Shown here: positions 35,401 to 46,189 of the stretch, piece after piece | Layout: every line of letters starts with the position of its first letter | How positions within the stretch are numbered: the first letter of the stretch is position 1 | Assembly: GCA_033439265.1 (NCBI GenBank) | Contig: JAVTVX010000024.1 | Location: forward strand, 16,414,501-16,478,500 | Length of the DNA stretch: 64,000 bases | Reading direction: 5' to 3' | Origin: Dillenia suffruticosa | Lineage: Eukaryota > Streptophyta > Magnoliopsida > Dilleniales > Dilleniaceae | Position numbers and translations under genes: made by a program | The notes under the pieces: model-generated | Told to the model about the DNA's origin: nothing | The model's input: the letters and a program-made list of their open reading frames with translations, nothing else | The model's database searches: none

Positions 35401-37194
35401 AGGACATTTAAATCCAATTTTACTTGGTGATAGTTTTATTATTAATTTGCCTTGATAATATGCAGCACATGAGAATTTCTTAGATTGAGGAAGCTTCAGG
35501 TTCTTCAATAGACATCCAAAGTTGTTTTCAATAATTCATCACATGCCATAATAGGAATGCATTTTCATTGGTAAACTTCTGGTTTGCATTTACTTCAATC
35601 GGTCTAATATATGTATAATAAAGACCAGAGAAAAAACTAATAATCTCTCTAATATTTGTTTTTGTCCCAATTTAATATTAGTAATGCATAAATATTCAAT
35701 AATTCCCATAATAGTTGTCTCTATATGATAGTCATTGAGACGAATATCTTTAAAATACAATAAATTTTTGTTGGATTTTGGTGAAAATAATGTATTACTG
35801 ATCATAAAATTTGTCCTTTTTGATAGTAAATATTTGTTCTTCCAAAGCCTTCAATCAAGGTTGCACTACCAGATATAGTATTCACATTTTGCTTTTTTAT
35901 ACTAAGATGAGAGAAATATCTTTTGCTTTTGAGAATTGTGTGTGTAATCGCACTGTCTATGAGACAAAGATCCTCATCGTTGAGATTTGTTCAATATTAG
36001 ATGCAATAATATTTATAGATCTTCAAAAATAAATAAATAATGAAGTTCAATTTATTAGAGATTATTGAGAAATGAAGGCAATTTACTAATTGAAATTATT
36101 AATTTTAGTGTTATTAAGAAAATTAACAACTTCTAATCGGGGCAAATTTGGACGACCCTAAAAAATATTATTAGGGTCATTATTTTGATATAAAAGATTT
36201 GCCTCCATATTATTATCTTTTACCTTTAACGAGGCTTGATTAAGCTCAATAAGATGCTTTGGCATACAACAGGTACATGACCAATGTCCAATCACCCCAC
36301 ATTGATAGTATTTATTTTCGGTGTTTTGCCTCGGATCCCCCCTTTTCTTGTTTTGCCTCATTATTTTTCCACTTCTGGTGGTTTTTTGACCACTACGATC
36401 ACTACAATAAACATTCTAGCCACAGCCATGACCACAACCGCGACCATGACCACCTAAACGGCCACGGCCTTGACCATGACCATTTTCACATCCTCATTCA
36501 CGTCCAAAATTATCATGAATTGTTGCATTCACTTTAGGGAATGAACTAGAGCTAATTGGACAAGATTTATGATTTTTCATCAATAACTTGTTATTTTGTT
36601 CAACCACCAGTAAGCAAGAAATTAGTTCTGGACACTTTTTAAAACCTTTTTCTCAATATTGCTGCTGTAAGAGCATATACAATGCATGAAAAGAGGAGAT
36701 TGTTTTCTCTAACATCTCATAATATATAATATTCTCTGCATGTAATTTCAATTGAGATATGATTTTAAAAATAATTGAATTATATTTACTTACTGTTTAA
36801 AATCTTGAAATCTCAAATAGATCCAATCATAATGAGGTTTAGGGAGTATTATCATTTTTTGATGGTTAAACATTTCCTCCAATTTTTTTTCACTATTTAA
36901 GCAAATCTCTCACTATCAAATACTCAGTTTTCAAATCTTCGTGAAGGTAATGATGGAGAAAAATCATTATCTTGACCCGATTTTGCAAAGCCTCACTATT
37001 ATTATCTTTAATTGTTTCTTCAAGTCCATATGCATTCAAGTGGATTTTAGTATCAAGTATCTATGAAAAATAATTTTTCCCGAAATATCAAGTCACAAAC
37101 TCAAGTTTGTTGAGATTTGACATGTTAAATATTCAAATAATGCTCCCTTCTTGTCCCCTTTTTCTTGGTTGGTTAAAGTCTCCTGCTGATAACG
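32429..37194 (-). pseudogene. Ty1/copia gag-pol, minus strand, decayed
   Basis: All copia domains appear in order on the minus strand. Gag: LNKLEFVTLEILGKNYFS at about 37110, then the knuckle YYQCGVIGHWSCTC near 36290, whose first Cys is replaced by Tyr. Protease/pre-integrase remnants: 35590-35805. Integrase: TIKTICLDNTGEFTSQTFN near 35170 and the LWIYIGYESPSIIQYLEP segment near 34810. RT: MYGLKQSGHIWHNC near 33710 and VYINDLNI near 33570, where the usual first Asp of the catalytic pair is Asn. RNase H C-terminus: DRTKHIFSKLFFIHDLIQ to 32580. Stops and shifts separate the pieces. Both LTRs are present, so the element was once full length but is not coding-competent. Confidence 0.85.
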
Positions 37195-37596
37195 TATTAT
37201 AAAACTTGGTTTTTAGAGTCCAAAGTTTGATGTGCTCAAAATAGGAATTGAAGTAGTACAAAGACAAAGTCTAAATCAAAGGGAAAACTTCAATATATAT
37301 AAAGAGAGAAAGAGACAGGAGAGAATGAGAATTTTATTTCTCTTCTTATTGTATGCAAATGAGGTTACAAGTAAGCCTATTTATAGGCATTTAGAGAAAC
37401 TTTGAATGGACATATTCATGGATGTGACAACCCAAAAATCAATAGTCACCCATAATCCCAATGGCCAAAAGTCATTCTAATATTAAAGAGTTACCCAAAA
37501 ACCAACAGTTATTATTGAATATGATCACCATTCGAATGGTCATTCTTATTCGTGATGAATTTGGACATCCACCCAAATTTCATAAAATTTATAACA
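37195..37596 (-). mobile_element. 5' LTR of the minus-strand copia element
   Basis: Inner edge: on the minus strand the LTR ends TTTTATAATA and is followed directly by CGTTATCAGCA, a primer-binding site of the type used by some plant copia elements. Outer edge: TGTTATAAATTTTATG (minus strand) at 37596. Its match to the split LTR at 28623-28752 plus 32133-32428 supports both edges. No target duplication was found between 37597 and the left flank near 28622. Confidence 0.8.
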
Positions 37597-38536
37597 AGTT
37601 ATTAACAATTTTTTTATGTAAAACCTTTTATTTTAAATAAAATTTTATAAAATAAAATAAAATGGAAATTTAACAACTTAGAAATTCTCTTTTTTTCTCA
37701 ATGATTAGTTGAGATCTTACTCTAGAGAAAATGAAAATTAAAAATAGAGTAGGAGATTCTGATAATTATTTTGCATGAAATATTTTTGAATTTTTTAAAT
37801 AATTAATAGAAATTTGAGTCACTAACTATTAATAATAGTATGTAAGGTACAAGATCAAATATTGTTTCAATGCAACTGTTGAGAAATTAAAATCGAAAAT
37901 TTATTTAAAAATATATATCCTACCATTAAATTAAAAATTATTAAGAGGCTATGAGTTTAGTTAATAGCAAAGGAAAAAGAGAGAACGCATGCTTGCTTGT
38001 CACATTACCTTAGGGTAAATCCATTTCATGTTTTGTTGAACATTTCTTGTCACATCAGTGTCATGTCAAATATTTATAAACTAATTTATATCAAGGAGAT
38101 TTGATCATTTTTGGTTAATATGACCAGTTAAATATTTTTTTATCAAAAATATTTTAGAGATGAACCTGAGATAACAATTATTCATATTTATAACACAATA
38201 ATTCATATTAACTAAAATTTAGATTATTTTTATCTGTCCAACATTCTCTCTCACTCGGCATACAACAAAAGAAAATCAACAATTAGACAATCAAATGTAT
38301 ATATTGCATTACAATCACACATCAATTGAATAATATTATTTATATTATGTGGTCATAGACTCTGCCAAAATACAATCACCAATTGTTTTTTAGCCTTAAT
38401 ATGAATATGACTCCGAAGTCAAAATGGATGAAACCCAAAAAATATATTTTTTTTTGGTTGAAACCCAAAAAGTATATAAATAAAGAAAAAAAAGAAACAC
38501 ACCATATAGAGGACAATTTCATGGAGGGTTACCCAT
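37597..38536. other. AT-rich intergenic DNA
   Basis: No gene, repeat with definable ends or RNA gene is seen between the copia LTR and the STIG1-like gene. Confidence 0.5.
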
Positions 38537-39094
38537 AATTTATTGGAGGATGTCAATACCCATTTCATGGAGGGTAAAAGAATCCTTTTGTGCATGGTCG
38601 CAACACTTTACTTCGATACAAATTCTCCCTTTTTTGCAAGGCCTGTTGCACCCACCACAATTCCTCTCATCGATCCAAATGTTCACACATTTCCCTTTGC
38701 AACAACCTTCTGAGTGTTTGCACTTGCTCCCGCATGGTCCACCATTTAAACTATCTTTCATCGTATTGACACACTTTCCTTTGGAACAAATTTCTGGGAA
38801 CTTGCATTTGTGCCCACATAATCCACAATTTAAACTATCGTTTTTTAAATTGACCCACTTCTTTTGGCAACAATATGGCCCTTGACTGTTCTTTGCTCAA
38901 CAAATTTGAGGAAAATTGTCGCAAGTCACATTGGTTATTTGATTTGTTTTCTGGAAAAGGCCTGGTCCTTTTGAATGTGATCCGTTTAGTTTAACATCAC
39001 TAGGCATCTCCATGTCTGCACTATTCAATGCTTGTATGGTAGCTAATAATAGTGTTGAAAGTATGAACAAGGCAATGAGTTTTGGAGATTTCAT
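38537..39094 (-). pseudogene. STIG1-like cysteine-rich secreted protein, one stop
   Basis: Minus-strand frame of 185 codons from ATG 39094, broken by a single in-frame TGA near 38898-38896. Residues 1-22 are a typical signal peptide (LIALFILSTLLLATIQA). The rest carries the STIG1 family pattern: CDNFPQIC, then after the stop AKNSQGPYCC, LNCGLCGHKCKFPEIC, SKGKCV, CCKGKCVNIWIDERNCGGC and CKKGRICIEVKCC. Family members are secreted, cysteine-rich proteins involved in pistil exudate and pollen tube growth or stress. The stop replaces a position that is usually Arg after the second Cys in related proteins, consistent with a CGA to TGA transition. One conserved Cys is Trp (CCQKKW). Both suggest a young pseudogene, although a sequencing error at the stop is possible. 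A TATA-like element lies about 80 bases upstream. Confidence 0.8.
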
Positions 39095-39172
39095 GGCTAT
39101 TTTAATGAAATATGGGTGGGGGGATAAGTGTAGAAGAAGGAATTTAGTGGTTCTTTTTTTTCTTTTTTTTTT

Positions 39173-39184
39173 TTTTTATAAACC
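39173..39184 (-). promoter_or_regulatory. TATA-like element upstream of STIG1-like gene
   Basis: On the minus strand GGTTTATAAAAAA lies about 80 bases before the ATG at 39094, at a distance suitable for a TATA box with a short 5' UTR. Confidence 0.4.
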
Positions 39185-39209
39185 ATGCACAAGTTTCGGT
39201 GTCTAATTT

Positions 39210-40107
39210 GATGGCTTTTCATAGAGAGATATTTAACAACTTGTGGGACCAAAACTTTTAGATAATTAATTTTGCTAGAAAACTCTTACAAATATGCAAC
39301 TTTAAATTTTCATATTAATCTAGTGAGAGATTTAGTCTTAACACGCTCCCTTATATCTAAAAATTATTATGTATTTATTATTGAATAATATTATCAGGAT
39401 TAGATAAGATAAAAACCTAATTAATCAAATCTTATATAGTAATTTATATGGCATCACTTGGAACTGATATGGGGTTAAAAGTTAGGGTAAAAAAAAAAAA
39501 AGTATCTGAGATATTATAATTCTTGATAAATGGAAAAATGTTCATTGAACTAGTAACCAATGTCCAATTTAATACTTAAAATGGTTTCATTTTGTTCAAG
39601 CATATTTATTTGAACTTTTTTGATTGTCAAAATTTCTTACCTACATTAACATAACTATATAAATATGCATATTTATTTATACACCCCCGCATAGTAAAGT
39701 ATGAATTTCTCTTGCAAAATTAAGAACTCTCTATAAATTATTATAAAATTTTAGGTTTTAATTTTCTTTCTCAATCTAAAAACATCAATGAAAATCTTAT
39801 TTTGGCACTAGAAAAGCATGAGTAGGACCTAATTGAGACCCTTATCTTTTTTCATATTAATAATTGGTGGGCTGATATAATTAAATGGGCTAGATATTGA
39901 TCGACTAAGCAAAAGTTAAGGGGTGTTTCCCCTACTTAGAACTAACTCGGTATTGATTCATAGCTACTTAGGCTTCAATTTTGTCACTTCACCAAGGTTC
40001 TTAGCATTGCAATTTTGCTAGAGTTTGTTCCTTAATTTTACTTGAATATATATATACACACACACTAAGATATTTTACAAACTAATTTTCAAGTATGTGT
40101 TCATTAT
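39210..40107. other. AT-rich intergenic DNA
   Basis: No coding or repeat structure recognised. The last three bases (40105-40107, tat) form the left flank of the CACTA-type element that follows. Confidence 0.5.
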
Positions 40108-40479
40108 CACTACTAAAAAATAAGATATCAGTGACGGAAATATCTATCGTTGATACTAAAGATTCCATCGTTTATGAGTATTAGCGATAGAAATTTTCCG
40201 TCATTAATTTCGTCACTGAAAATCTTTCCACTAAATATTAACGATGAAAAATTATCGATCGTTAAATTTAGCGACGGATTAGTGACGAAAATTTTTCATC
40301 GCTAAATATTCCGTCACTGATTTCAAATAATATATAAAACTATGAACAAAAAATTAGTGATGAAAATATTCCATCACTAAAAGTTTAGTCATTGATAGCT
40401 TTACATAATCAGCTGGTGCCGCACACGCGCACGCACTAGCCCACCCATGCCCTGCCTTTTCTTTTTTGTTATTAAAACT

Positions 40480-40552
40480 ATCATCACATGGACTCAAATC
40501 TGGGCACACCCGCCTGCGCTTGCGCCCCACACACCACTATGCCACAATGTTA
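40480..40552 (-). other. tRNA-like module 1
   Basis: Minus strand: A-box TGGCATAGTGG (40544-40534) matches the consensus exactly. GATTTGAGTCC (about 40499-40489) is a degenerate B-box. Spacing of about 35 bases fits a tRNA body. It is not a functional tRNA by inspection, because no cloverleaf with paired acceptor ends was found. Confidence 0.5.
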
Positions 40553-40910
40553 GTTGTATGATCTTTTTTTTTATTTGTTATCTTATAAAATAACAAATAT
40601 GATAAAATAATATTATAAAATAATAAATATGATAAAATAATATTATCAAATAATAAATATAAAATAATATTATCAAATAATATAAAATAATAAATGAAAA
40701 GAAAAATAACATAAAATAAAACAACGACTATTATTTATCATATTATTTTAATTTTCTTTTATTTTATTTGATATATTATTTGATATTTATTATTTTATAA
40801 TTTTATTTTATTTTATTTTATAATAAAACAACCAACAATTTTATTTTATTTTATTTTATAATAAAACAATAGATAACAAATAAAATAAAAAATAAGATCA
40901 CGAATGACAT

Positions 40911-40970
40911 TGTGGCATAGTCGTGTGTGGGGTGCAGGCGTGGGTAGGTGTGTGAGGGTTTGAGTCGTGT
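40911..40970 (+). other. tRNA-like module 2
   Basis: Plus strand: TGGCATAGTCG (40913-40923) and GGGTTTGAGTCG (40956-40967) are A-box and B-box relatives. It faces away from module 1 across an AT-rich core. Confidence 0.45.
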
Positions 40971-41404
40971 GATGACAGCTTTCGGAACAAATGACATTCC
41001 ATTGCTGATTGTTTTAGTACCTGAAATCAGCGATGGATTAGCGATAGAATTTTTTGCAACAACGATGGAAATTTTCCGTCGTAAAAAATTCTATCACTAA
41101 TCCGTCGTTAATAGTTTTAATCTCTGCAATTAACGACGGATTAGCGATGAAAATTTTCATCGTTAAAATTCTATCTCTAATCCATCGCTGATAAATTTAG
41201 TCTCTGAAATTAGTGACGAATTAACGACGAAAAATTTCCGTCGCTAAATATTTAGTCACTGATTTCAAACAATATATAAAACTATCAACGACGGAAATAT
41301 TCCATTGCTAAAAGTTTCATCGTTGATATCTTTACAGAATCAGCTGGCACCCGCGCACGTGCCTGCCCATCCATGCCCTGCCTTCTTTTTTTTGTTCTAA
41401 AAAC

Positions 41405-41475
41405 TATCATCACACGGACTTGAACCCGTGCACACCTACCCACGTCTACGCCTCGCACACCACTATGCCACAATG
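41405..41475 (-). other. tRNA-like module 3
   Basis: Minus strand: A-box TGGCATAGTGG (41470-41460) and B-box GGTTCAAGTCC (41426-41416), both fitting RNA polymerase III internal promoter consensus. The best preserved of the set. No poly-T terminator directly after it was identified. Confidence 0.55.
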
Positions 41476-41903
41476 TCATTTGTGATCTTTTTTTATTTGT
41501 TATCTTATTCTCACATTTTTTTAAGAATAATAAAATAATATAAAATGTTAATTTGTAATAAAATAATAAAATAATAAAATGTTAACTTAAAATAAAATAA
41601 TAAAGTATTTAAAAAATAAAATAATATTATTCTTTTAAAAAATAAAATATAAAAAATAAAATAAAATGCTAATTTAAAATATGATAAAATAATAAAAATA
41701 AATAATATTATCAAATAATATAAAATAATAAAATAAAATAAAAATAAAATAAAATAAAACAACCGACTATTATTTATCATATTATTTTATTTTTCCTTTA
41801 TTTTATTTTATAATATTACTTTGTTTTTATTATTTTATAATATTTTTTCTTTTATTTTATTTTATAATAAAACAACAGATAACAAATAATAAAAAAAAGA
41901 GAT

Positions 41904-41965
41904 TGTGATCATAGTAGTGTGTGGTGCACAGGCCCGGGCGGGTGTGTGCGAGTTTGATTCCGTGT
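41904..41965 (+). other. tRNA-like module 4
   Basis: Plus strand: TGATCATAGTAG (41906) and GAGTTTGATTCC (41950) are degenerate A-box and B-box relatives of module 2. Confidence 0.4.
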
Positions 41966-42257
41966 GATAACAATTTTCAGAACAAATGACATTCTGTCGT
42001 TGATAGTTTTAGTCTCTGCAATCAGTGATGAAAATTTATGTCGTTAATCCGTCGCTGATAGTTGTAGTCTCTGAAATTAATAACGGATTAGCGACAGAAA
42101 ATTTCCGTCACTGATCCGTTGGTGATGTTTACTTTATTTATTTTGTAATGTCTGACGTTAATCTATCATTAATCTCTTGCTATTTCCGATGGATCTTCTT
42201 CCGTCGCTAATTTCCATCACTGATACTCTATTTTCTTGTAGTAAATGTTAGGTAGAG

Positions 42258-42258
<1 letters not shown>

Positions 42259-42320
<62 letters not shown>
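42259..42320. repeat. (TG)31 microsatellite
   Basis: An uninterrupted TG run of 62 bases lies 15 bases beyond the right end of the preceding element. The open frames over it on both strands are artefacts of the repeat. Confidence 0.95.
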
Positions 42321-42325
<5 letters not shown>

Positions 42326-44583
42326 AGAGGATGTAGTCTCATATCGACTGTTTTAATCCTTAGAGAGTGGTACATAAGTTTAAAAATCCACAAAAGACAC
42401 ATTTTACGGCTAAAATTTAAACCAATAGTTGTATTCTCTCCTATTAATATTAATAATATTTTTAAGAGATAAAAATTGAGAATACTTAAGAATATATTTC
42501 TATAACCAACACTACAAAAAAACACGGTTTTAGCGACGGATTTTAGTGATGAAAAAATTTCGTTACTATTTTGCGACGGATTTAGCGATGAAAATTTTTT
42601 TTGTCGCTAGTTTGTAACGAAATTAGAGACGAAAAATTATTCGTGGCTAAATTTCCGACGGATAGATTATTCGTGACTAAATTTGTTGCTAATTGAGGAC
42701 GAAAAAATTTTTGTCACTAAAATCGTCGCTAATTAGTAACGAATAATATTTTCGTGGCTAAATTTTACCACGGATACTCTTATCCGTCGCTAAATTTAAC
42801 GACGAAAATATTTTCGTCACAAATTTCATCACTAATTAGCTACAAAAATTTTCCGTCGCTAAATTCGTCGCTAATTAGCCACGGTAAAAATATTTGTCAC
42901 AAAATTTAGCAACAAACTTCAAAATTCGTGGCTAATTTCGATACTAATTAGCCACAAAAAAAATATTTGTGACAAAATTCGTCGCTAATTAGCCACAAAT
43001 AAAATATTCGTGGCTAAATTCGTCGCTAATTTATTATCGGAATTTCAAAATTCATGAATAATTTCCGAACAAAATTTCTTCTATACTCTATTATGAAATA
43101 TTTTTAACCGTATCTCTCTTTTTAACATATTCTAAATAACGAAATCGAATTAAATACATATTAAATATTACAATTCTCATCAATTTGATAATTTTAACAA
43201 AAAATAATTAACCAATCTATAACAAATAATTTTCAATTAGTCGCAGTTGTCGATTTCACCATTCGTGTTTTTTCTTCTACATCCATTCGATTCTCTTATA
43301 TAGTTCAATTGTTTGTGAAAGTTCAGTTGTTCATATTCATTCGTTATTGTCATCAGTAAGAAACACAATATATAATACATTCACTTCCGACGATCTATCT
43401 CGTCTGGCAAGTAGATCAAACATTATTTTTTGGAGGATGGCGACAGTGAGACGGATAACTACTGATAAACGGTAATCCATTTATTTTATTTTATTATTCT
43501 TTTATTTTATTAATTTATATTAACTAATCATATTTAATATTTTATAATATCTTAAATAAACATTTAATTTTATTATTTTATATTTTTATTATTTAAAGAC
43601 TAAAATTATTTTTTTTAATATTTTATTATTTAGCGACGGATTTAGTGACAAATTAAAAATCCGTCGCTAAATTTAGCGACGAATTAAGGATTCCATCGCT
43701 ATTAAGGAATCCGTCGCTAATTTAGCGACGGATTCAATGTTCTGTCACTAAACTTAATTTTTTTAAAATTAATATTTAATATTTTCTTTTCTTTTGTTAT
43801 TTTATTAATTTATATTAAATAATCATATTTATTATTTTATAATATTTTAAATTATCATTTTATTTTTTTAATATTTTTAAATTTTAAATAATAATATTTT
43901 TTTTAATTTTTTAAATATTTTATTATTTAGCGACGGATTAGAATCCGTCGCTAAACTTAATTTTTTTAAAATTAACATTTAATATTTTATTTTCTTTTGT
44001 TATTTTATTAGTTTATATTAAATAATCATATTTATTATTTTATAATATTTTAAATTATCATTTTATTTTTTTAATATTTTTAATTTTTAAATAATAATAT
44101 TTTTTAAATTTTTTATATATTTTATTATTTAACGATGGATTTAGAGACGAATTATAATCCGTCGCTAAATTTAGCGACGAATTCCAAAATCCATTGCTAA
44201 CTTAGCGACGGATTTTAAAATTCATCGCTAAACTTAATTTTTTAAATTTAACATTTAATATTTTATTTTATTTTGTTATTTTGTTATTTTATTAATTTAT
44301 ATTAAATAATCATATTTATTATTTTTTAATATTTTAAATTAGCATTTTATTTTTTTTCTTTTTTATTTTTATTTTTTACAGAATAATATTTTTTTATTTT
44401 TTAAATATTTTCTTATTTTATTTTTTAAATCTTTTTAAAGAATAATATTTTTTATTTTTTAATTAATTTATTAGTTTATTTTAATTAGCATTTTATTATT
44501 TGATATAAACTTTTATTTCTTTAATTAATATTTAGAATTAGATAATAAGTAAAAATAAAATAGAAGTATGATTAAAGGTAAGA

Positions 44584-44645
44584 TGTGGTTTGGTGGTTGG
44601 GTACTCTAACATTTTACTCCTGCGCAGGTGTTCGAACCGGATTGT
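44584..44645 (+). other. tRNA-like module in the 42.5-kb CACTA element
   Basis: TGTGGTTTGGTGGTTGGG is A-box-like, and CAGGTGTTCGAACCGG contains a B-box-like TTCGAACC. It is followed directly by the GC-rich repeat block, as in the element at 59152-61626. Confidence 0.45.
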
Positions 44646-44689
44646 AGGCATTTTGAGGGTTTTTTCAGGGATATTTTGGAAGGCAGCTG

Positions 44690-45010
44690 GGGCAAGGCGT
44701 GTGTAGGGGCTGGAGAGAGCAGGCAGGCGGTTGCAGGGGCTGGGGCGAGCAGGCAGGGGCTGGGGCAGGCGGCTGTAGGGAGCTGGGGCGAGCAGGGCAG
44801 GGGGCTGCAGGGAGCTGGGGCGAGCAGGCAGGGGGCGCGAGCAGGGGGCTGCAGGGGCTGGGGTGAGCAAGCAGGAGTACTGGGGCGAGCAGGCGTGTGT
44901 AGGGCAGGGGTAGAGGCTGGTGATGCGGGCGGGCAGTCGAGCTCGCACGCGGGTGGGGCCCAGGGTGGGCCGGGTGGGCTCGTGAGTTGGAGCAATGAGG
45001 CTCGTGCGCG
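44690..45010. repeat. GC-rich minisatellite (GGGGCTGGGGCGAGCAGGCAG)
   Basis: Degenerate short units built from GGCTGGGGCGAGCAGGCA. The G-rich strand is the plus strand. The long frames on both strands (Pro/Ala/Ser-rich or Gly/Ala-rich) follow from the repeat and are not genes. Confidence 0.8.
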
Positions 45011-45624
45011 GGATCCAGAGTACGCGTGTCACCGGGTGCAAGTTAGCGACGGATCAAGCATTCGTCGCTAATTAAATAAAAATAAAATATTAATATAATA
45101 ATTAAATAAAATGTATAAAATAAATAAAAAATATAATTGTATATAATATAATTTAGTGACGGATTCATAGATTCGTCGCTAATTAAATAAAATAAAATAT
45201 TAAAAATAAAATATTAATATAATAATTAAATAAAATATATATAATAAATAAAAAAATAATTATATATCATATAATTTAGCGACGGATTCCTCGGATCCGT
45301 CGCTAAATTTAGCGATGAAAAATTTTTCGTCGCTATTTTAGCGACGGATTTCTGTTTTTCGTCGCTAAATTTTTGCGACGCTTCATTAGCAACGAAAAAT
45401 TTTTCGTCACTAATGTTTTTAGCGACGAATTTTTCTAAAATTTTCTTCGCTAAAACCGTGTTTTTTTATAGTGCAAGCCAACCCTTGTGCTCAACTTGTT
45501 AATGGCATTTGGAGAATATAATGGTTAATTTAAGAAAATAATTTGGGTTTTCTAAATACAATTCAGTTTTATATAATCTCCCTACCAGAAAGCAAATTTC
45601 TTGATATGATTTCGTCATGAAATT

Positions 45625-45945
45625 AGGTGATAATACTCCAAAATCTCATTCTATTGTTTCTTAATATGTCATGTTTGGGAGAGTTGAGTTTAAATGCAAT
45701 TGAGATCAGACAAGTTTTGAATACAATAAAATTGTTGATATAATGAGAATTTAAAATTTTTTTCATGAAAATTTGATTTTTACTTACAGAATTTTATATT
45801 TCAAATATTTTTTTTTATTTTAATTGAAAATGTTATGAATAAAATCAATTAAGATAAATTCTTGTGTTTTGTGCTTGAAATGCATGGGAAACTAGGAGTT
45901 CAATTATTACAACAATAACGCGGCTCTTGAAATCAGACTACTAAA
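45625..45945. repeat. Dispersed repeat, copy B
   Basis: Second copy of the repeat at 28165-28515, same orientation, shorter by internal deletions near its right side. It begins about 150 bases after the right end of the CACTA element. Confidence 0.75.
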
Positions 45946-46189
45946 AATCTTTTATTATCTTTGAAAAAGGTGAAAATTTTGAAAAAAAATATAGATAAAT
46001 AGTTATGCTTATATTCTCCAAGTGCGTTTAGTGTTTCTCCACTAGAAGTTTGAGCTAATTAAATATTTACTATAAATGAAATGGCTTATGAAGACGCACG
46101 AAAACTGTGAAAAAAATATAATAAAACCGGCGATAAAGTCTTCACCAATGGATAGACGTTTAGTTGGTTATACACGGGTCAGGATAGAT

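Larger units (their letters stand above)
40108..42243. mobile_element. Non-autonomous CACTA-type element with tRNA-like pairs
   Basis: Left end CACTACTAAAAAATAAGATA; the right end, read inverted, is TACTACAAGAAAATAGAGTA. Both continue into TCAGTGAYGGAAAT, so the terminal inverted repeats are imperfect and about 35 bases long. The outermost right base is changed (GTAGTA for GTAGTG). Flanks are tat and aat, so only two of three target bases agree. Subterminal GACGGA/TCCGTC words occur in both orientations at both ends and in the middle (40970-41330). Inside are two head-to-tail units of about 931 bases. Each has an AT-rich core bounded by outward-facing tRNA-like modules and short GC-rich blocks. 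No transposase is present. Confidence 0.75.
42510..45473. mobile_element. Non-autonomous CACTA element, 2964 bp, TSD CAA
   Basis: Left end CACTACAAAAAAACACGG; the right end inverted is CACTATAAAAAAACACGG. Both continue TTTTAGCGA, so the terminal inverted repeat is about 27 bases with one mismatch. The 3-bp target duplication CAA is exact (42507-42509 and 45474-45476). Subterminal arrays of TTAGCGACGGA and its complement are dense at 42530-43080, 43630-44230 and 45040-45440. Three long AT-rich repeat blocks (about 43440, 43760 and 43950) share TTATTAATTTATATTAAATA-like sequence. A tRNA-like module (44584-44645) precedes a GC-rich minisatellite. No transposase is present, so it would depend on a TNP2/TNPA source. 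Confidence 0.9.

Noticed and set aside
38550..38885. Plus-strand 111-codon frame
   Set aside because: Antisense to the STIG1-like gene, where cysteine codons read as other residues.
42217..42525. Frames with poly-His/Thr or poly-Val/Cys
   Set aside because: Produced by the (TG)31 microsatellite and crossing the start of a transposon.
44538..45071. Open frames of 129-167 codons on both strands
   Set aside because: They read through a GGGGCTGGGGCGAGCAGG minisatellite inside a CACTA element; Pro/Ala or Gly/Ala bias is a product of the repeat.
46037..46053. CACTAGAAGTTTGAGC as the left end of the TNP2 element
   Set aside because: No partner end with matching inverted sequence or 3-bp duplication was found to the right.
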